Positions 1 to 8,274 are shown, counted from the first letter of the stretch. The stretch is DNA of 64,000 nucleotides from Pseudomonas reactans (GCF_013385825.1 NZ_JACAPG010000018.1:248001-312000), one strand, 5' to 3'. The notes: generated by a model from the sequence alone, not told the origin. A program made the numbers and translations.

Positions 1-1
1 G

Positions 2-520
2 GACGATTGTCCGCGTGGTTTCGCATTCAGATTTGATTTGCGCTTTCCCGCTGCTATAGATCTGCCTGACTACCTGTATACGAATAGGGTGATGGACCGT
101 TTCCTGGAATCCTTCAAGGCGAAGATCAAGCACAATCGATTAAAGGCTGGTTCATCGGGGAAGCATATCCACGACACTATGGTGCGATACGGCTGGGCGA
201 GAGAGATCGGGTTCTTGGGTAAACCTCATTACCACGTACTCATCCTGCTCAACCGAGACGCGTTCACTACGCTTGGAAATTTTGAGCCAGGCAGGGATAA
301 CATCTTCAATCGTCTTGTAGGAGCCTGGGCCAGTGCCCTGAGGCTATCAGTCGATGAGTGTGACGGCTTAGTGCATATCCCAGATAAACCTGACTATCGC
401 CTGCACAGAGATGATGAGCTGGGGCAGCGAGAGTTGTTCTACAGAGCCAGCTACCTCTGCAAGTCTGCTACTAAAGCCTATGGGGATGGTCAGCATGGGT
501 TTGGAGCCAGCCGGGTCTAA
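2..520 (+). CDS. Inovirus Gp2-like / YagK-YfjJ C-terminal domain protein (5' end outside window)
   Basis: The reading frame is open to the window's left edge, so the gene starts upstream; an internal TTG at 38 is not needed as a start. The visible protein has a segment reading KPHYHVLILLNRD (about residues 75-87 of the visible part), typical of the YagK/YfjJ C-terminal domain shared with inovirus Gp2 replication-type proteins, where histidines of this kind fit HUH-like rolling-circle chemistry. Such proteins are usual on integrative islands and phage satellites. The family is assigned by pattern only; the N-terminal half cannot be seen. A replication or initiation role for the island is inferred. 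Confidence 0.6.
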   Translation, partial: DDCPRGFAFRFDLRFPAAIDLPDYLYTNRVMDRFLESFKAKIKHNRLKAGSSGKHIHDTMVRYGWAREIGFLGKPHYHVLILLNRDAFTTLGNFEPGRDNIFNRLVGAWASALRLSVDECDGLVHIPDKPDYRLHRDDELGQRELFYRASYLCKSATKAYGDGQHGFGASRV

Positions 521-632
521 GGTAGGAAAACTCGTCGATTAGTCGACACGTATTTCCCCATTCTGAGTAAATGCCCTGTTTCCTGGCCATCCGATTGCCA
601 CTACAGTGGTGCCCTTTTACTAGGAGGGCACC

Positions 633-938
633 ATGGCATCAATGATTGAAGTGACTCAGGATGTGGTTTACGAACTGTCAGGCAAGAAGGTAACTATCCC
701 GGCAGATTCGATTGTTCAGTCCTCATCTGAGCTGCTGGAGGCTCAAAAATTCAAGGGGGATGGTGAAACCTACGCGTCTTTATTCACAGGGACTACCCAG
801 GCTGGGGCTGTCGTATGGCGCGTCACGGCTGATTACGGCTTCACAACTCCAAGCGTCGACGAGATCGAGCTGGTGGAGTGCCCTGAAGGTATCGAGATCA
901 TCCAGAGCTTGGCGGTTGAGATCGTTCAAGTCGATTAA
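633..938 (+). CDS. Hypothetical protein, 101 aa
   Basis: Small soluble protein with a strong ribosome binding site (aggaggg at 621-627) just before the ATG. I do not recognise a family. The sequence is acidic toward the C terminus, alternates short hydrophobic strands with charged residues, and shows no signal peptide or membrane segment. It follows the Gp2-like gene by about 110 bp in the same direction and may be co-transcribed. A small partner protein after a Gp2-like gene is common on such islands, but no function can be stated. Confidence 0.6.
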   Translation: MASMIEVTQDVVYELSGKKVTIPADSIVQSSSELLEAQKFKGDGETYASLFTGTTQAGAVVWRVTADYGFTTPSVDEIELVECPEGIEIIQSLAVEIVQVD

Positions 939-1206
939 GAAGACGATGAGTGTTGAGCCACCTGCATTTCGTTTGGAATTGCCCCAATAATACCGGATAC
1001 CGACACCCGTTGACTTGATAGCGCTGCATTCCATTTCGTTTGTTATGGTGATTCAGCGGAGATGGCTCGTTCACTTCCTTGGGGTTAGCTATCCCTGTAG
1101 TTCAGAAGTTTGTTCTGCCTGAAGCTGGATTCACCGCAGGGTAGTGTGAAAAGAGGTTCTATCGGGTCAAAGCAACAGCGCCCAGGACGAATGCCCAGGA
1201 GACAAG
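939..1206. other. Intergenic region, no gene supported
   Basis: About 270 bp between the 101-aa gene and the PLD-like gene. Short ORFs on both strands have no ribosome binding site and no recognisable protein character. No repeat or strong hairpin was found. It probably carries the promoter of the downstream gene. Confidence 0.4.
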
Positions 1207-2457
1207 ATGAGATCAAGCCCAGACGATGGCACAGACAGAACAGAGCATGTGGCAAATTGTCCTCATTGCGGGCAGCCGCATCATTACGTCGAGATCAAAT
1301 TTCAAGGTGAAAACGACCATGGCTATTGGGAGGTTGATTGCCCTAGGTGCAATCAACCGTTCGTAATCGAGCTCAACAATCCTCTAGAGTCTGGCGGCAA
1401 GCTTTGCAAGCAAATCAAAGCAAGGCATGAAAAGTCATTCGCTGGGGATCGGAGCACAGTTGCCCATGACGTTTTCCGACACAACATTGATCTGAACCTA
1501 AATGTGTGGCGGTTCAACTACTCGGCAACCCCGCTCTATCAATGCGCGAAGAGCTCGGCTGATTTAGAGGGCCTCGCCAAGACAGCTTTGGGAAACGAGA
1601 TTTCGGGAGTTGTTAGAGCCTACTACACCGCGCAGAACTTTCTATTGAAGGGTGGCCCTCACCACGACTATGCAGTGGCGCGTGTGCCCGTGACGTGTTC
1701 GTGTGGAGGAAGGCACACGGCCACCTTTTATGCGCGGCTTTTGATGGGCACCGGCACCGGACCTACATCGGAAAACGACTTTCTCCTTGCGGATGTTTCC
1801 GGAGCAAAGTTTGAGGAAACGTTGGATGGTATTGTGTCCAAGGACGATGCCATGGACTTGCTTGAAAAGTTGATCATCCGTTGGAATCTGCTTGCCGATC
1901 AAATTCTGATCGTCTCACCGTTCGTGGGCACGACATTCATGTCTTCAGAAAAACAGTTAGCCATATGGGAGTGGCTGCTTGGCATGCTGGACTCTGAGAA
2001 GTCCGTTTTCTTGACGCGTGGAGCGACGTGGATGGCCTATAGGAAGGCCATGGAGGAGGACGGAATTTCGGTCAAGCTTCTAGAGAAGTTTGGCTTGGAA
2101 AACAGGCTTGTCGCCATGGATGCCAGGAAGCAAGATTTCCATGCAAAATTCTTCGCCGGTATTTCCGAGAGCGTGTGCGAGGTCATGAGTGGTTCAGCCA
2201 ATTTGGTTCGCGGTCCGTCTGTTGAGAACATTGGGTTTAAAGCGATGAACAGATCCGCGTTTGAAGAGCGCTACCTCGAAAGAATGAAGTTAAAGACCCC
2301 GCTTCCCGCGCCGAAGAGAGCTTCAAAATATTGGGTTTTGATCGATCGCGAGCCAGAAGGGTGGCGTTCCAGAACGATGTTTGACGTCCCTTATATTGAG
2401 GGGCCACAGCCAAAGACTCTGCCAGAAAGCTCGTCGGATGTGGGGGCTGGTCACTGA
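1207..2457 (+). CDS. Zinc-ribbon plus phospholipase-D-like (HxK...SxN) protein
   Basis: 416 aa. Two CxxC pairs near the N terminus (C18/C21 and C45/C48) form a probable zinc ribbon. A single PLD-type half-motif follows near residues 312-332: H312-x-K314 and, 14 residues on, G329-S330-x-N332. PLD-superfamily nucleases and phosphodiesterases normally need two such motifs, so this one would have to act as a dimer, as Nuc/BfiI-type enzymes do. The acidic residue usually found five positions after the lysine is not obvious, so activity is uncertain. The ATG has aggaga upstream. Its position on the island would fit a nuclease or effector, but that is inference. Confidence 0.55.
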   Translation: MRSSPDDGTDRTEHVANCPHCGQPHHYVEIKFQGENDHGYWEVDCPRCNQPFVIELNNPLESGGKLCKQIKARHEKSFAGDRSTVAHDVFRHNIDLNLNVWRFNYSATPLYQCAKSSADLEGLAKTALGNEISGVVRAYYTAQNFLLKGGPHHDYAVARVPVTCSCGGRHTATFYARLLMGTGTGPTSENDFLLADVSGAKFEETLDGIVSKDDAMDLLEKLIIRWNLLADQILIVSPFVGTTFMSSEKQLAIWEWLLGMLDSEKSVFLTRGATWMAYRKAMEEDGISVKLLEKFGLENRLVAMDARKQDFHAKFFAGISESVCEVMSGSANLVRGPSVENIGFKAMNRSAFEERYLERMKLKTPLPAPKRASKYWVLIDREPEGWRSRTMFDVPYIEGPQPKTLPESSSDVGAGH

Positions 2458-2538
2458 CATCGCAGTGCTACAAGCGAGTGATAAAATCAGGGCGCTTTGA
2501 TTGGGGCTTCTACGATGGTGACAATAGGTTAGCAAGTC

Positions 2539-2787
2539 ATGGTCGGAACGAACATCCAATCTAGGAATCATCCGGGCGGAGGACCGCGTCCAAGGGTTCC
2601 GACGCGAATTCAATGGCTTCCTGATGAGACTGATACGGACTGGTGTGAGGGTCTTACATCTGTATCCCGCAACGCCCTTGTGCGCGAGCGTAGAGTTGGA
2701 CGCGCACTGCTGCCGAAGACGTTCGAGGAAGTGCATGCCTGGGAGTGGCAGGCGCCAACGTGGAAGCAGGCGCTCAGGCTGAAATAG
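2539..2787 (+). CDS. Possible small hypothetical protein, 82 aa
   Basis: Short plus-strand ORF between the PLD-like gene and the convergent RadC-like gene. It has tryptophan-rich, protein-like composition in its second half (WLPDETDTDW, AWEWQAPTW) but no convincing ribosome binding site, and it overlaps longer opposite-strand ORFs that look like shadows. No family recognised. It could be a real small gene or chance coding-like sequence. Confidence 0.22.
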   Translation: MVGTNIQSRNHPGGGPRPRVPTRIQWLPDETDTDWCEGLTSVSRNALVRERRVGRALLPKTFEEVHAWEWQAPTWKQALRLK

Positions 2788-2898
2788 CCTCGCATAGGGC
2801 TGCAGATCGATGGCTAAAAAAATAAGTGATGGGGATCGTGCCGATGACCGCCCTAGCGTCAGCCAAGGGCAGTCCATCGGACGGTGTGAGCATAGGCG

Positions 2899-3396
2899 TT
2901 ACAGGTACCCCTGCTCAGCCAGCGACACACAACCGTCATATCCCACGGCGACATGATCCAATGTTCGGGTGCCAATCATGTTGAGTGCGTTCTTGATGTT
3001 GGTGGTCAATGTGTGAACGGCTTGACAGGTCTCTGAGTCGCTGTTGTGCACCTTATGTACTAGGATCACGGCGGCAGCGTTGTGCTCCAAGGCGATCTTG
3101 ACCACTTCCCGTGGATATACGCTGACCCCGTCTAGGGTGCCTCTGAATAGCTCTCGGAAACCAATAACCCGGTACTTGGTATCAAGCAGCAATAACGCAA
3201 AGACTTCATGCTCGTGGTACTGCAGCAGTGATTGTAGGTGGCTGAAGACTTGTTTCGGCTCCGTCAGTGCCCGGCCTTTCGACAACCGACTCATTGCTAG
3301 TTGTTGCGCCATCTGCAGGATATCGGCCTCGGTGACCGGTGAGTCCATGACATAGGTCCCGATCGGTTCATCGGCTATAAGCTTGTGATATTTCAT
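2899..3396 (-). CDS. RadC-like JAB-domain protein with an altered metal-binding motif
   Basis: 165 aa, the usual length of island-borne RadC proteins (MPN/JAB fold). The core reads through VFALLLLDTKYRVIGF, a gap, AAAVILVHKVHN, and ends VSLAEQGYL, matching RadC order. The canonical HNHPSG...SxxD metal site is replaced by HKVHNSDSE: the two histidines are one residue too far apart and the PSG turn is missing. The catalytic glutamate region is also unclear. A metal-dependent activity is therefore doubtful. It is the last gene of the minus-strand DUF932-YqaJ-RDF series, 49 bp after its neighbour. RadC-like genes are regular members of such modules; their role is not settled. Confidence 0.8.
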   Translation of the reverse strand: MKYHKLIADEPIGTYVMDSPVTEADILQMAQQLAMSRLSKGRALTEPKQVFSHLQSLLQYHEHEVFALLLLDTKYRVIGFRELFRGTLDGVSVYPREVVKIALEHNAAAVILVHKVHNSDSETCQAVHTLTTNIKNALNMIGTRTLDHVAVGYDGCVSLAEQGYL

Positions 3397-3445
3397 GCGG
3401 GTATTCCTGTACGAATGCGTGAGAAGGGGGGATTGAGCAACGCGG

Positions 3446-4366
3446 TTACTGGGCGGTGGGTTTGCCGTTGTGCCGCGTGGCTTGCGACTCCAGCTTTTGC
3501 GCGAGTGAGGGTTTGGTAGGCGCTGCTAGTTGGGCTTGGGGCTCAACATGGCTGGGCTGATCTTCAATGGCAGGGAAGAACTCATCGACGACAGCACCGG
3601 TGTCCTCCTCGCTGTCCTCAAAGGCCCCATTGTTAAAGCCCTGCCGGGCCGCATGATCAAGGGCGCTCTGGTTAAAGCCGGAGACCTGCCTGGTTTCGTC
3701 GAGCTGCTTGGCTTCCAGTAAGGCGTCTTCTAGACTCAGGCCGCTGCGCACCGTGATATCGACGTAGAAAATCGGTGTGTCGTGGCTCTGCCGCGTGGAC
3801 TTACCACGCAGACGCAGTTCCAACGGCAGGCAGGCCAATCGATCGCCGGAGATGGCTTGTAGGTAGTGCAGACGTGCTGCCAGGGTACGAATGCTGTTGT
3901 AGCCCGTGGTGCGAAAGACAAAGCTGCCCAGCGGATCGTCATCCCCGATGGCAACATTCAGCCGTCCGTAGGGCTTGCAGGCTCCGCCTTGCGCCAGTAA
4001 ACAGCCATCCGGTGAAGGGCAGGGCAACAACTGGATGCCGTCCTTGGTCAAACGCTTGCAGGTTTCACCATTGCCCACGCACAGCGGCCGGCCGGTAGCG
4101 CGGTCGAACAGGCTGTAGTCAGCCCGAAAGTTCAGGTCCGGGTCGTTGAACAGCAAGCGGATCGGAATGCTGCGCAACTTGCCATCCTGGCCATTGCGCA
4201 GTTCCTCATTGTGCGGGTGCATTAACCAACCGTCGCGGTTTTGGACTTGCGAGGTGATGGTGAATTGATCGTCTTTCTCGGGGAGGCGCTTGCCGTTTTT
4301 CTCGATAACCTTGCCGATGGAAATGCGCCCGAGTACCGGAGGGGTGATCGCTAAACCTTTGAGCAT
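3446..4366 (-). CDS. Recombination-directionality-factor-like protein ('hydrolase or metal-binding protein' type)
   Basis: 306 aa. The opening (LKGLAITPPVLGRISIGKV) and the central block with clustered cysteines (CVGNGETCKR, CPSPDGCLLAQGGACK) resemble the island/ICE proteins labelled 'hydrolase or metal-binding protein', related to phage Gp3-like directionality factors. The four or five cysteines in the middle suggest a bound zinc. The C-terminal ~60 residues are acidic, Pro/Gln-rich and likely disordered. It lies between YqaJ and the RadC-like gene on the same strand, a recurrent gene order in Pseudomonas mobile islands. A part in excision or recombination is inferred from family and context; no catalytic site is visible. 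Confidence 0.6.
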   Translation of the reverse strand: MLKGLAITPPVLGRISIGKVIEKNGKRLPEKDDQFTITSQVQNRDGWLMHPHNEELRNGQDGKLRSIPIRLLFNDPDLNFRADYSLFDRATGRPLCVGNGETCKRLTKDGIQLLPCPSPDGCLLAQGGACKPYGRLNVAIGDDDPLGSFVFRTTGYNSIRTLAARLHYLQAISGDRLACLPLELRLRGKSTRQSHDTPIFYVDITVRSGLSLEDALLEAKQLDETRQVSGFNQSALDHAARQGFNNGAFEDSEEDTGAVVDEFFPAIEDQPSHVEPQAQLAAPTKPSLAQKLESQATRHNGKPTAQ

Positions 4367-4392
4367 GGCGGTTATCCTTGATCTGAAATTAG

Positions 4393-4425
4393 AAAAGCCA
4401 CCGGGACGTAAACGGTCCGGGTGGC
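4393..4425 (-). terminator. Rho-independent terminator/attenuator after yqaJ-like gene
   Basis: Read on the minus strand, an imperfect GC-rich hairpin (GCCACCC...GGTGGC arms) is followed by CTTTTCT. It lies between the YqaJ gene and the RDF-like gene, so it would reduce transcription from one to the next. Confidence 0.55.
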
Positions 4426-4443
4426 CTGGGTGAGGGAAATGGT

Positions 4444-5439
4444 TTAGCCGATCAGGAAGCGGCGGCTGCCTGTTTTGATCTTGGGATAGCGGGCTTGCAG
4501 GTAGGGTTTGTCCTTGAGCATCTGTTCGACGTCCAGAGCAATGTTGTCCTTGGACTTCTTCCAGCTGATATAGCCCTCGGTAAATTCGACACGAGTGGCT
4601 GCGCCCATGGCCTGCTGCAGGACTTGCTTGAGCTGCGCCTCGCGCGTCTCTTGCTGAGCAATGCTCTGGCGAACAGACTTGTAGGTGCTGGCCAGTTCTG
4701 TGTGTTGACTGAAATCCAGAGTCTGGCCGTTATCCTCGGGATAGAGGCAGCGCAACGCGGCTTCCGCTGAGTCCGTACCATCGGCCGGTGGCGGGGTATC
4801 ACTGACCACGTAATCCCAGAACAGCCGCTCAAGGTCGACCAGCCGAGCAATCATCGATTCGTCCCGTTCGATGCGATGGATCTCTAGGTGCTGGCCACCC
4901 AGCAGTACCGCCACATCCGCCGCCTGCTTACCGGTCACGGCCAACTGGTGCATCACTTGCAACTGCACGTACTCGGGCACGCCCTCTTTCCAGAGGCGGG
5001 CACCGTTTATGCCGGCAGTTTTGCATTCAAGGATCTGTACATCGTTGACGCCGATGACCTCACGATCGATGTTGGCCAGCATCCAAGGCAGTTTAGGATC
5101 CGGATGCTGCAACACGGCATTGACCCGCCGTACCCGATTGCCGGTGCGCTGGCTGTAATGCGCCGCGACAATTGGCTCGAGGATGTTGCCCCAGTAAGCA
5201 GGGCTTTCCTCGTCATGTGGATCGAGCTTGGGCAGTGAGGTATCACGGCCGGTTTTCTCCAGCCATAGCTCCAACTGAGATTTGTAAGGGTTAAGGCCTA
5301 TGGCAGCGGCTGCATCCGAGCTGCCGATGCCTTGTTTACGCACAGCCAGCCAGTCTTCTCGGGGAAGTTGTTTGGTCCCCACCAGGCGCAAGGCCGGGCG
5401 GGGTTTACTGCAGGATTGGTGCAGCGTTTGCGTTTCCAT
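4444..5439 (-). CDS. YqaJ-family phage-type exonuclease
   Basis: 331 aa. The N-terminal two-thirds is a lambda-Exo-like PD-(D/E)xK fold. Visible motifs are GIGSSDAAAAIGLNPYKS (about 37-54), the acidic WGNILEP (about 83-89), D125 in LANIDRE and E138-C-K140 in ILECKTAG, the classical D...ExK site. Such enzymes resect double-strand ends 5' to 3' and work with a single-strand annealing protein (Bet/RecT/Erf). No annealing protein is adjacent here, so it may act with a distant or host partner. The C-terminal part is helical and predicted to be coiled. It is flanked by terminator-like hairpins on both sides, so it may have its own expression level. Confidence 0.88.
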   Translation of the reverse strand: METQTLHQSCSKPRPALRLVGTKQLPREDWLAVRKQGIGSSDAAAAIGLNPYKSQLELWLEKTGRDTSLPKLDPHDEESPAYWGNILEPIVAAHYSQRTGNRVRRVNAVLQHPDPKLPWMLANIDREVIGVNDVQILECKTAGINGARLWKEGVPEYVQLQVMHQLAVTGKQAADVAVLLGGQHLEIHRIERDESMIARLVDLERLFWDYVVSDTPPPADGTDSAEAALRCLYPEDNGQTLDFSQHTELASTYKSVRQSIAQQETREAQLKQVLQQAMGAATRVEFTEGYISWKKSKDNIALDVEQMLKDKPYLQARYPKIKTGSRRFLIG

Positions 5440-5458
5440 GATGTTTTCCTATGTGGCA

Positions 5459-5494
5459 TAAAAAACGCCCGGCCAGCAGGAGCTGACCAGGCGC
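5459..5494 (-). terminator. Rho-independent terminator after the DUF932 gene
   Basis: On the minus strand, GCGCCTGGTCAGC and GCTGGCCGGGCG form a GC-rich stem with a short loop, followed at once by TTTTTT. It lies in the 80 bp between the DUF932 stop and the YqaJ start. Confidence 0.7.
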
Positions 5495-5519
5495 TTTAAT
5501 AGTTGAGGGGTGAGTGGGG

Positions 5520-6488
5520 CTAGGCGGCGAGTTGCAGCGCTGCGTTCAGTGCGCGCGCTTTGAGGCTTGCACCGGCTCCGAACCACGCAGAGTCCATTCG
5601 GTATTCGGTACTCCTGGCGCGTCGCTCGTGATCGACATACTCCGTCACGGCGTTGAGCAAGCCCCACGCAGTTCCTTGAGCTGATTCAAGCGTCGCTCCA
5701 CGACCTTGGCCTTCGTACAGCCCTTGGACTTTGCGCAGTGCTCGCTCATTCGGAAGTACTTCCGGCAGCTTGCTATTAGGGGCCACATCACACAGCACAT
5801 TCATGAAGAAGCCCATCGCCTCATGCCACTGCACCTTGCGCTCCGCCAGTGCGCGCATGCGGTACATAAATTCATCCCATTGCGAGACGGCGATGCCCAG
5901 TTGTTTCTTTACGGCCTGTGGATCAAAGCGCGTGTTGTGCGGCACCTTGATTGCGCGGGTAGCGCCGTTCAGGGAGATGGTCAGGGTGTTGTTGCAAACT
6001 ACACGCACGGTGGTCGGGGTCGCGGTGGTGGCCAGCGTGCCGTCACAGGAGGTGGCTAATAGAAGATAGCCATTCACCTGATCGTTCCCCTTCAGCACGG
6101 TTGTCTGCCCGGTCCTGGCCAGAGCCCAGAACTTGCGGCCACCTTTGAGTACCCCAGCTGTTTCCAACTCATAGCCGGAGACCTCAGTCAGATCTCTGTA
6201 GAACTCCAGCACCTCACGAGGCTGCACGACCTGGTAGCGGTTGGAAACCACCGACAAGGGGGCCTTGGTGTCAGAGCGGTAGAGAACCTTTTGTTCCGGA
6301 AAGGAGTGAATCGTGCCTAGGTTGCCGACGGTGTCGGCCTTGAAGTGAACTGGACTTTCCTGAATCTGCCAGTTCATGCCGGCTTCGCGCTGCCAAACTT
6401 CCAGCGGTTGTTTTTGCGTCAGGCGGTTACCCAAACCATGCCAAGGGGTAGCGCCAACGTATGCCATTTGTTCGACGAGATGAGCCAT
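5520..6488 (-). CDS. DUF932 domain-containing protein
   Basis: 322 aa with start at 6488 (MAHLVEQMAYVG). That ATG has AAAGGAAT upstream, while the longer open frame before it is arginine-rich noise. The sequence has the DUF932 hallmarks ATPWHGLGNRL near the N terminus, VSNRYQVVQPREVLEFY and a conserved VCNNTLTISL block. DUF932 proteins are common on plasmids, ICEs and phages beside YqaJ and RadC genes; their biochemical role is not established. A palindrome (6520-6543) sits about 30 bp before the start and may be an operator. First large gene of the recombination module. Confidence 0.85.
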   Translation of the reverse strand: MAHLVEQMAYVGATPWHGLGNRLTQKQPLEVWQREAGMNWQIQESPVHFKADTVGNLGTIHSFPEQKVLYRSDTKAPLSVVSNRYQVVQPREVLEFYRDLTEVSGYELETAGVLKGGRKFWALARTGQTTVLKGNDQVNGYLLLATSCDGTLATTATPTTVRVVCNNTLTISLNGATRAIKVPHNTRFDPQAVKKQLGIAVSQWDEFMYRMRALAERKVQWHEAMGFFMNVLCDVAPNSKLPEVLPNERALRKVQGLYEGQGRGATLESAQGTAWGLLNAVTEYVDHERRARSTEYRMDSAWFGAGASLKARALNAALQLAA

Positions 6489-6519
6489 GGGAGTAATTCC
6501 TTTGGGTGCGTGCTGGCAT

Positions 6520-6543
6520 AAATGCTGCGCACGCGCAGCATTT
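6520..6543. promoter_or_regulatory. Perfect palindrome upstream of the DUF932 gene
   Basis: AAATGCTGCGC-ac-GCGCAGCATTT: 11-bp perfect arms with a 2-bp centre, 31 bp upstream of the DUF932 start. There is no T-run after it on the minus strand, so it suits a repressor operator better than a terminator. Confidence 0.5.
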
Positions 6544-6565
6544 ACCGAAGAATGTTGTAAGAGGA

Positions 6566-6895
6566 TTAGGCTGTTAGGTTGAAGCGATGATTGCAGGCGA
6601 GACAAAGGTTGTTGGCGAACACATGGCGATCGAGTTTTTCGCCAAGCTGAGCACCGAGGGCGCAGCCGCCTGCACCTCCAGCGAGCCCGCCGAGGATGGC
6701 ACCAGAAACTGTGCCGAGGGTGATGCCAAGAGGGCCGGCAATAGCGCCGACAGAGGCGCCCACCTGGCCTGCTGCCAGAGCGACGCACGCACCACGAGCG
6801 GCTCCGCCGACGGTTCCAACAGCTGCGCCAATCTTCATGGCTTTTTGTAAAGATGCGATCTTGGGGGAGTTACACAGAGGACAATGCAATGACAT
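6566..6895 (-). CDS. Small protein: CxxC pairs around a glycine-zipper membrane segment
   Basis: 109 aa from the ATG at 6895 (MSLHCPLCNSP), which has GGAG seven bases upstream; an in-frame ATG 15 bp earlier is less well placed. An N-terminal CPLC and a C-terminal CLAC flank about 70 residues of Gly/Ala-rich hydrophobic repeats (GAAVGTVGGAARG, GPLGITLGTVSG, GGLAGGAGG), a glycine-zipper pattern. Such segments insert in membranes or oligomerise; the CxxC pairs may join in one zinc site across the hydrophobic region. Same strand as DUF932 and 77 bp upstream of it, so possibly the first gene of the module. Function unknown. Confidence 0.6.
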   Translation of the reverse strand: MSLHCPLCNSPKIASLQKAMKIGAAVGTVGGAARGACVALAAGQVGASVGAIAGPLGITLGTVSGAILGGLAGGAGGCALGAQLGEKLDRHVFANNLCLACNHRFNLTA

Positions 6896-6997
6896 GGTTC
6901 TGAGCTCCATGGGGTGGATGTCATGGCAGTGATGTAGGACTGAATTTTTTTTGAGTCGAATCGTATTCGGCCTCCATGACGATTAAGTGCAGCAATC

Positions 6998-7182
6998 GGC
7001 CGATTCTGTTGAAAAGTCGGTTTGCCCAAAATGCTCGAATATTGATGGGTGAAAACATCTCTTTCGCACGCTACAACGTGAAATCCGAGTCCGGAAGCCT
7101 CTGTTCAAAGCTAGGGTCTCAATTTCAGGCACGTACTTTTCTGCCGTGAAAACCAAGCCGGATTTTTTCAATGGAATCGGCC
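6998..7182. mobile_element. MITE-like element, copy 1
   Basis: About 185 bp bounded by imperfect inverted repeats starting GGCCGATTCTGTTGAAAAGT and ending with ...TTCAATGGAATCGGCC. The interior matches copies 2 (8088-8274) and 3 (52628-52814) through shared blocks such as CACGTACTTTTCTGCCGTG and CGAAATC. No ORF inside. Most diverged of the three, including its right end. The flank reads gcaat-CGGCC / CGGCC-agaagtag, so a 4-5 bp target duplication is possible. Confidence 0.7.
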
Positions 7183-7358
7183 AGAAGTAGTCATGGAATG
7201 ACTACAAATTTGAGCGCGATTCAAGGCAGGTACAGCAGACCTTGGTCGGCAGCACCAACTGGAGCTACCGTCTCACGAGCCCTGGGAGATGCAAGGCTGA
7301 GGTGGGAGGCTTAATGCCGCCACTGTAGGATGTCCCAGCTGAGGACTTATCGGGAATT

Positions 7359-8042
7359 GTGAAGGGAATGGCCAAGCCACATGCATCACTATATACGAGA
7401 TTCAAGCGCTGGTTCCGCAGGCCTAGTAACCCTGCAGGTAACGTCTATTACGCACGGCTAACCACTCCACAGGGTCTTTTTTACAAAATTGGCTTCACGA
7501 CTAAGGCTAGTCTGGTCGATCGCATGGCGTATGGTGGTCACGGCGATGAAAAACTTATCGATAAAGAGTTTTTCTTCACGCAGCTCGAGGATGCATGGGA
7601 TGTTGAGCAAACACTGCTGGACCACCTCAGTAAGCATCGCGCTTTTGGAAAGTACAGCAATAACCCGTCCCAGCCTCTAAGCGGAAGGGGGCAGTCTGAG
7701 CTCTTCGCGTCCGACATTCTCGGGCTCGATGCTGCTCTTTATGCTCCTCAGGAAGTGACGACACTTGAGGCATGCGAGTACGACTCAAATCAAGCGGCGG
7801 ACGGATGTTTGGGAATATTCATCGGAATAGTGCTGGCCCCATTTACGCTGGGTTTTTCACTGTTCTTTATCTTTGGCGGGCTCATGGAGTTCATTACGGC
7901 TACTAAAAAACGAACGGTAGCGGAGAAGAAGGAAATTGTGCGCAGACCCCGGCCTAAGCATCCTGAGGAAATCCAAGTCCTTATTGATTCGCTGAGTGAG
8001 TTGAATATTCCAGCTAGCGCACAGGAGAAAACAGAAGCTTGA
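7359..8042 (+). CDS. GIY-YIG/MUG113-like protein with a C-terminal membrane segment
   Basis: 227 aa from a GTG at 7359 (gggaa upstream); an ATG at 7368 has its purine-rich stretch too close. Residues 20-120 read NVYYARLTTPQGLFYKIGFT followed by a histidine- and acid-rich stretch, the layout of GIY-YIG-type T5orf172/MUG113 domains (YY...KIGFT). Residues about 148-180 form a strong hydrophobic segment (LGIFIGIVLAPFTLGFSLFF), then a basic tail of about 40 residues, so the protein is probably membrane-anchored with the domain in the cytoplasm. It is bracketed by two MITE copies in the same orientation. Nuclease activity is unproven; family assignment is moderate. Confidence 0.55.
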   Translation: MKGMAKPHASLYTRFKRWFRRPSNPAGNVYYARLTTPQGLFYKIGFTTKASLVDRMAYGGHGDEKLIDKEFFFTQLEDAWDVEQTLLDHLSKHRAFGKYSNNPSQPLSGRGQSELFASDILGLDAALYAPQEVTTLEACEYDSNQAADGCLGIFIGIVLAPFTLGFSLFFIFGGLMEFITATKKRTVAEKKEIVRRPRPKHPEEIQVLIDSLSELNIPASAQEKTEA

Positions 8043-8087
8043 TCCGCTTCCATGCTGCATCGCGGGCCTTCGAGAGTGACCGATATT

Positions 8088-8274
8088 GGCCGATTCTGTT
8101 GAAAAAGTAAGTCCTTCCAGACTGCCCGCATGCTGACGGCTGAAAACGCCTTTTTTAGCGCGCAGTTACGCGAAATCTGAGCCGGAGTACTCTGCTCAAA
8201 GTAAAAATTTCAATTTCAAGTGCGTACTTTTCTGCCGTGGAGACTATGGCCGACTGTTTTCAACAGAATCGGCC
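8088..8274. mobile_element. MITE-like element, copy 2
   Basis: 187 bp with well-preserved termini: GGCCGATTCTGTTGAAAAAG at the left and CGACTGTTTTCAACAGAATC-GGCC at the right. Same orientation as copy 1, about 1.1 kb apart, with the GIY-YIG-like gene between them. Noncoding. Confidence 0.8.

Noticed and set aside
2323..2877. 184-aa minus-strand ORF
   Set aside because: Arginine/proline-rich shadow overlapping the end of the PLD-like gene, with no ribosome binding site or family resemblance.
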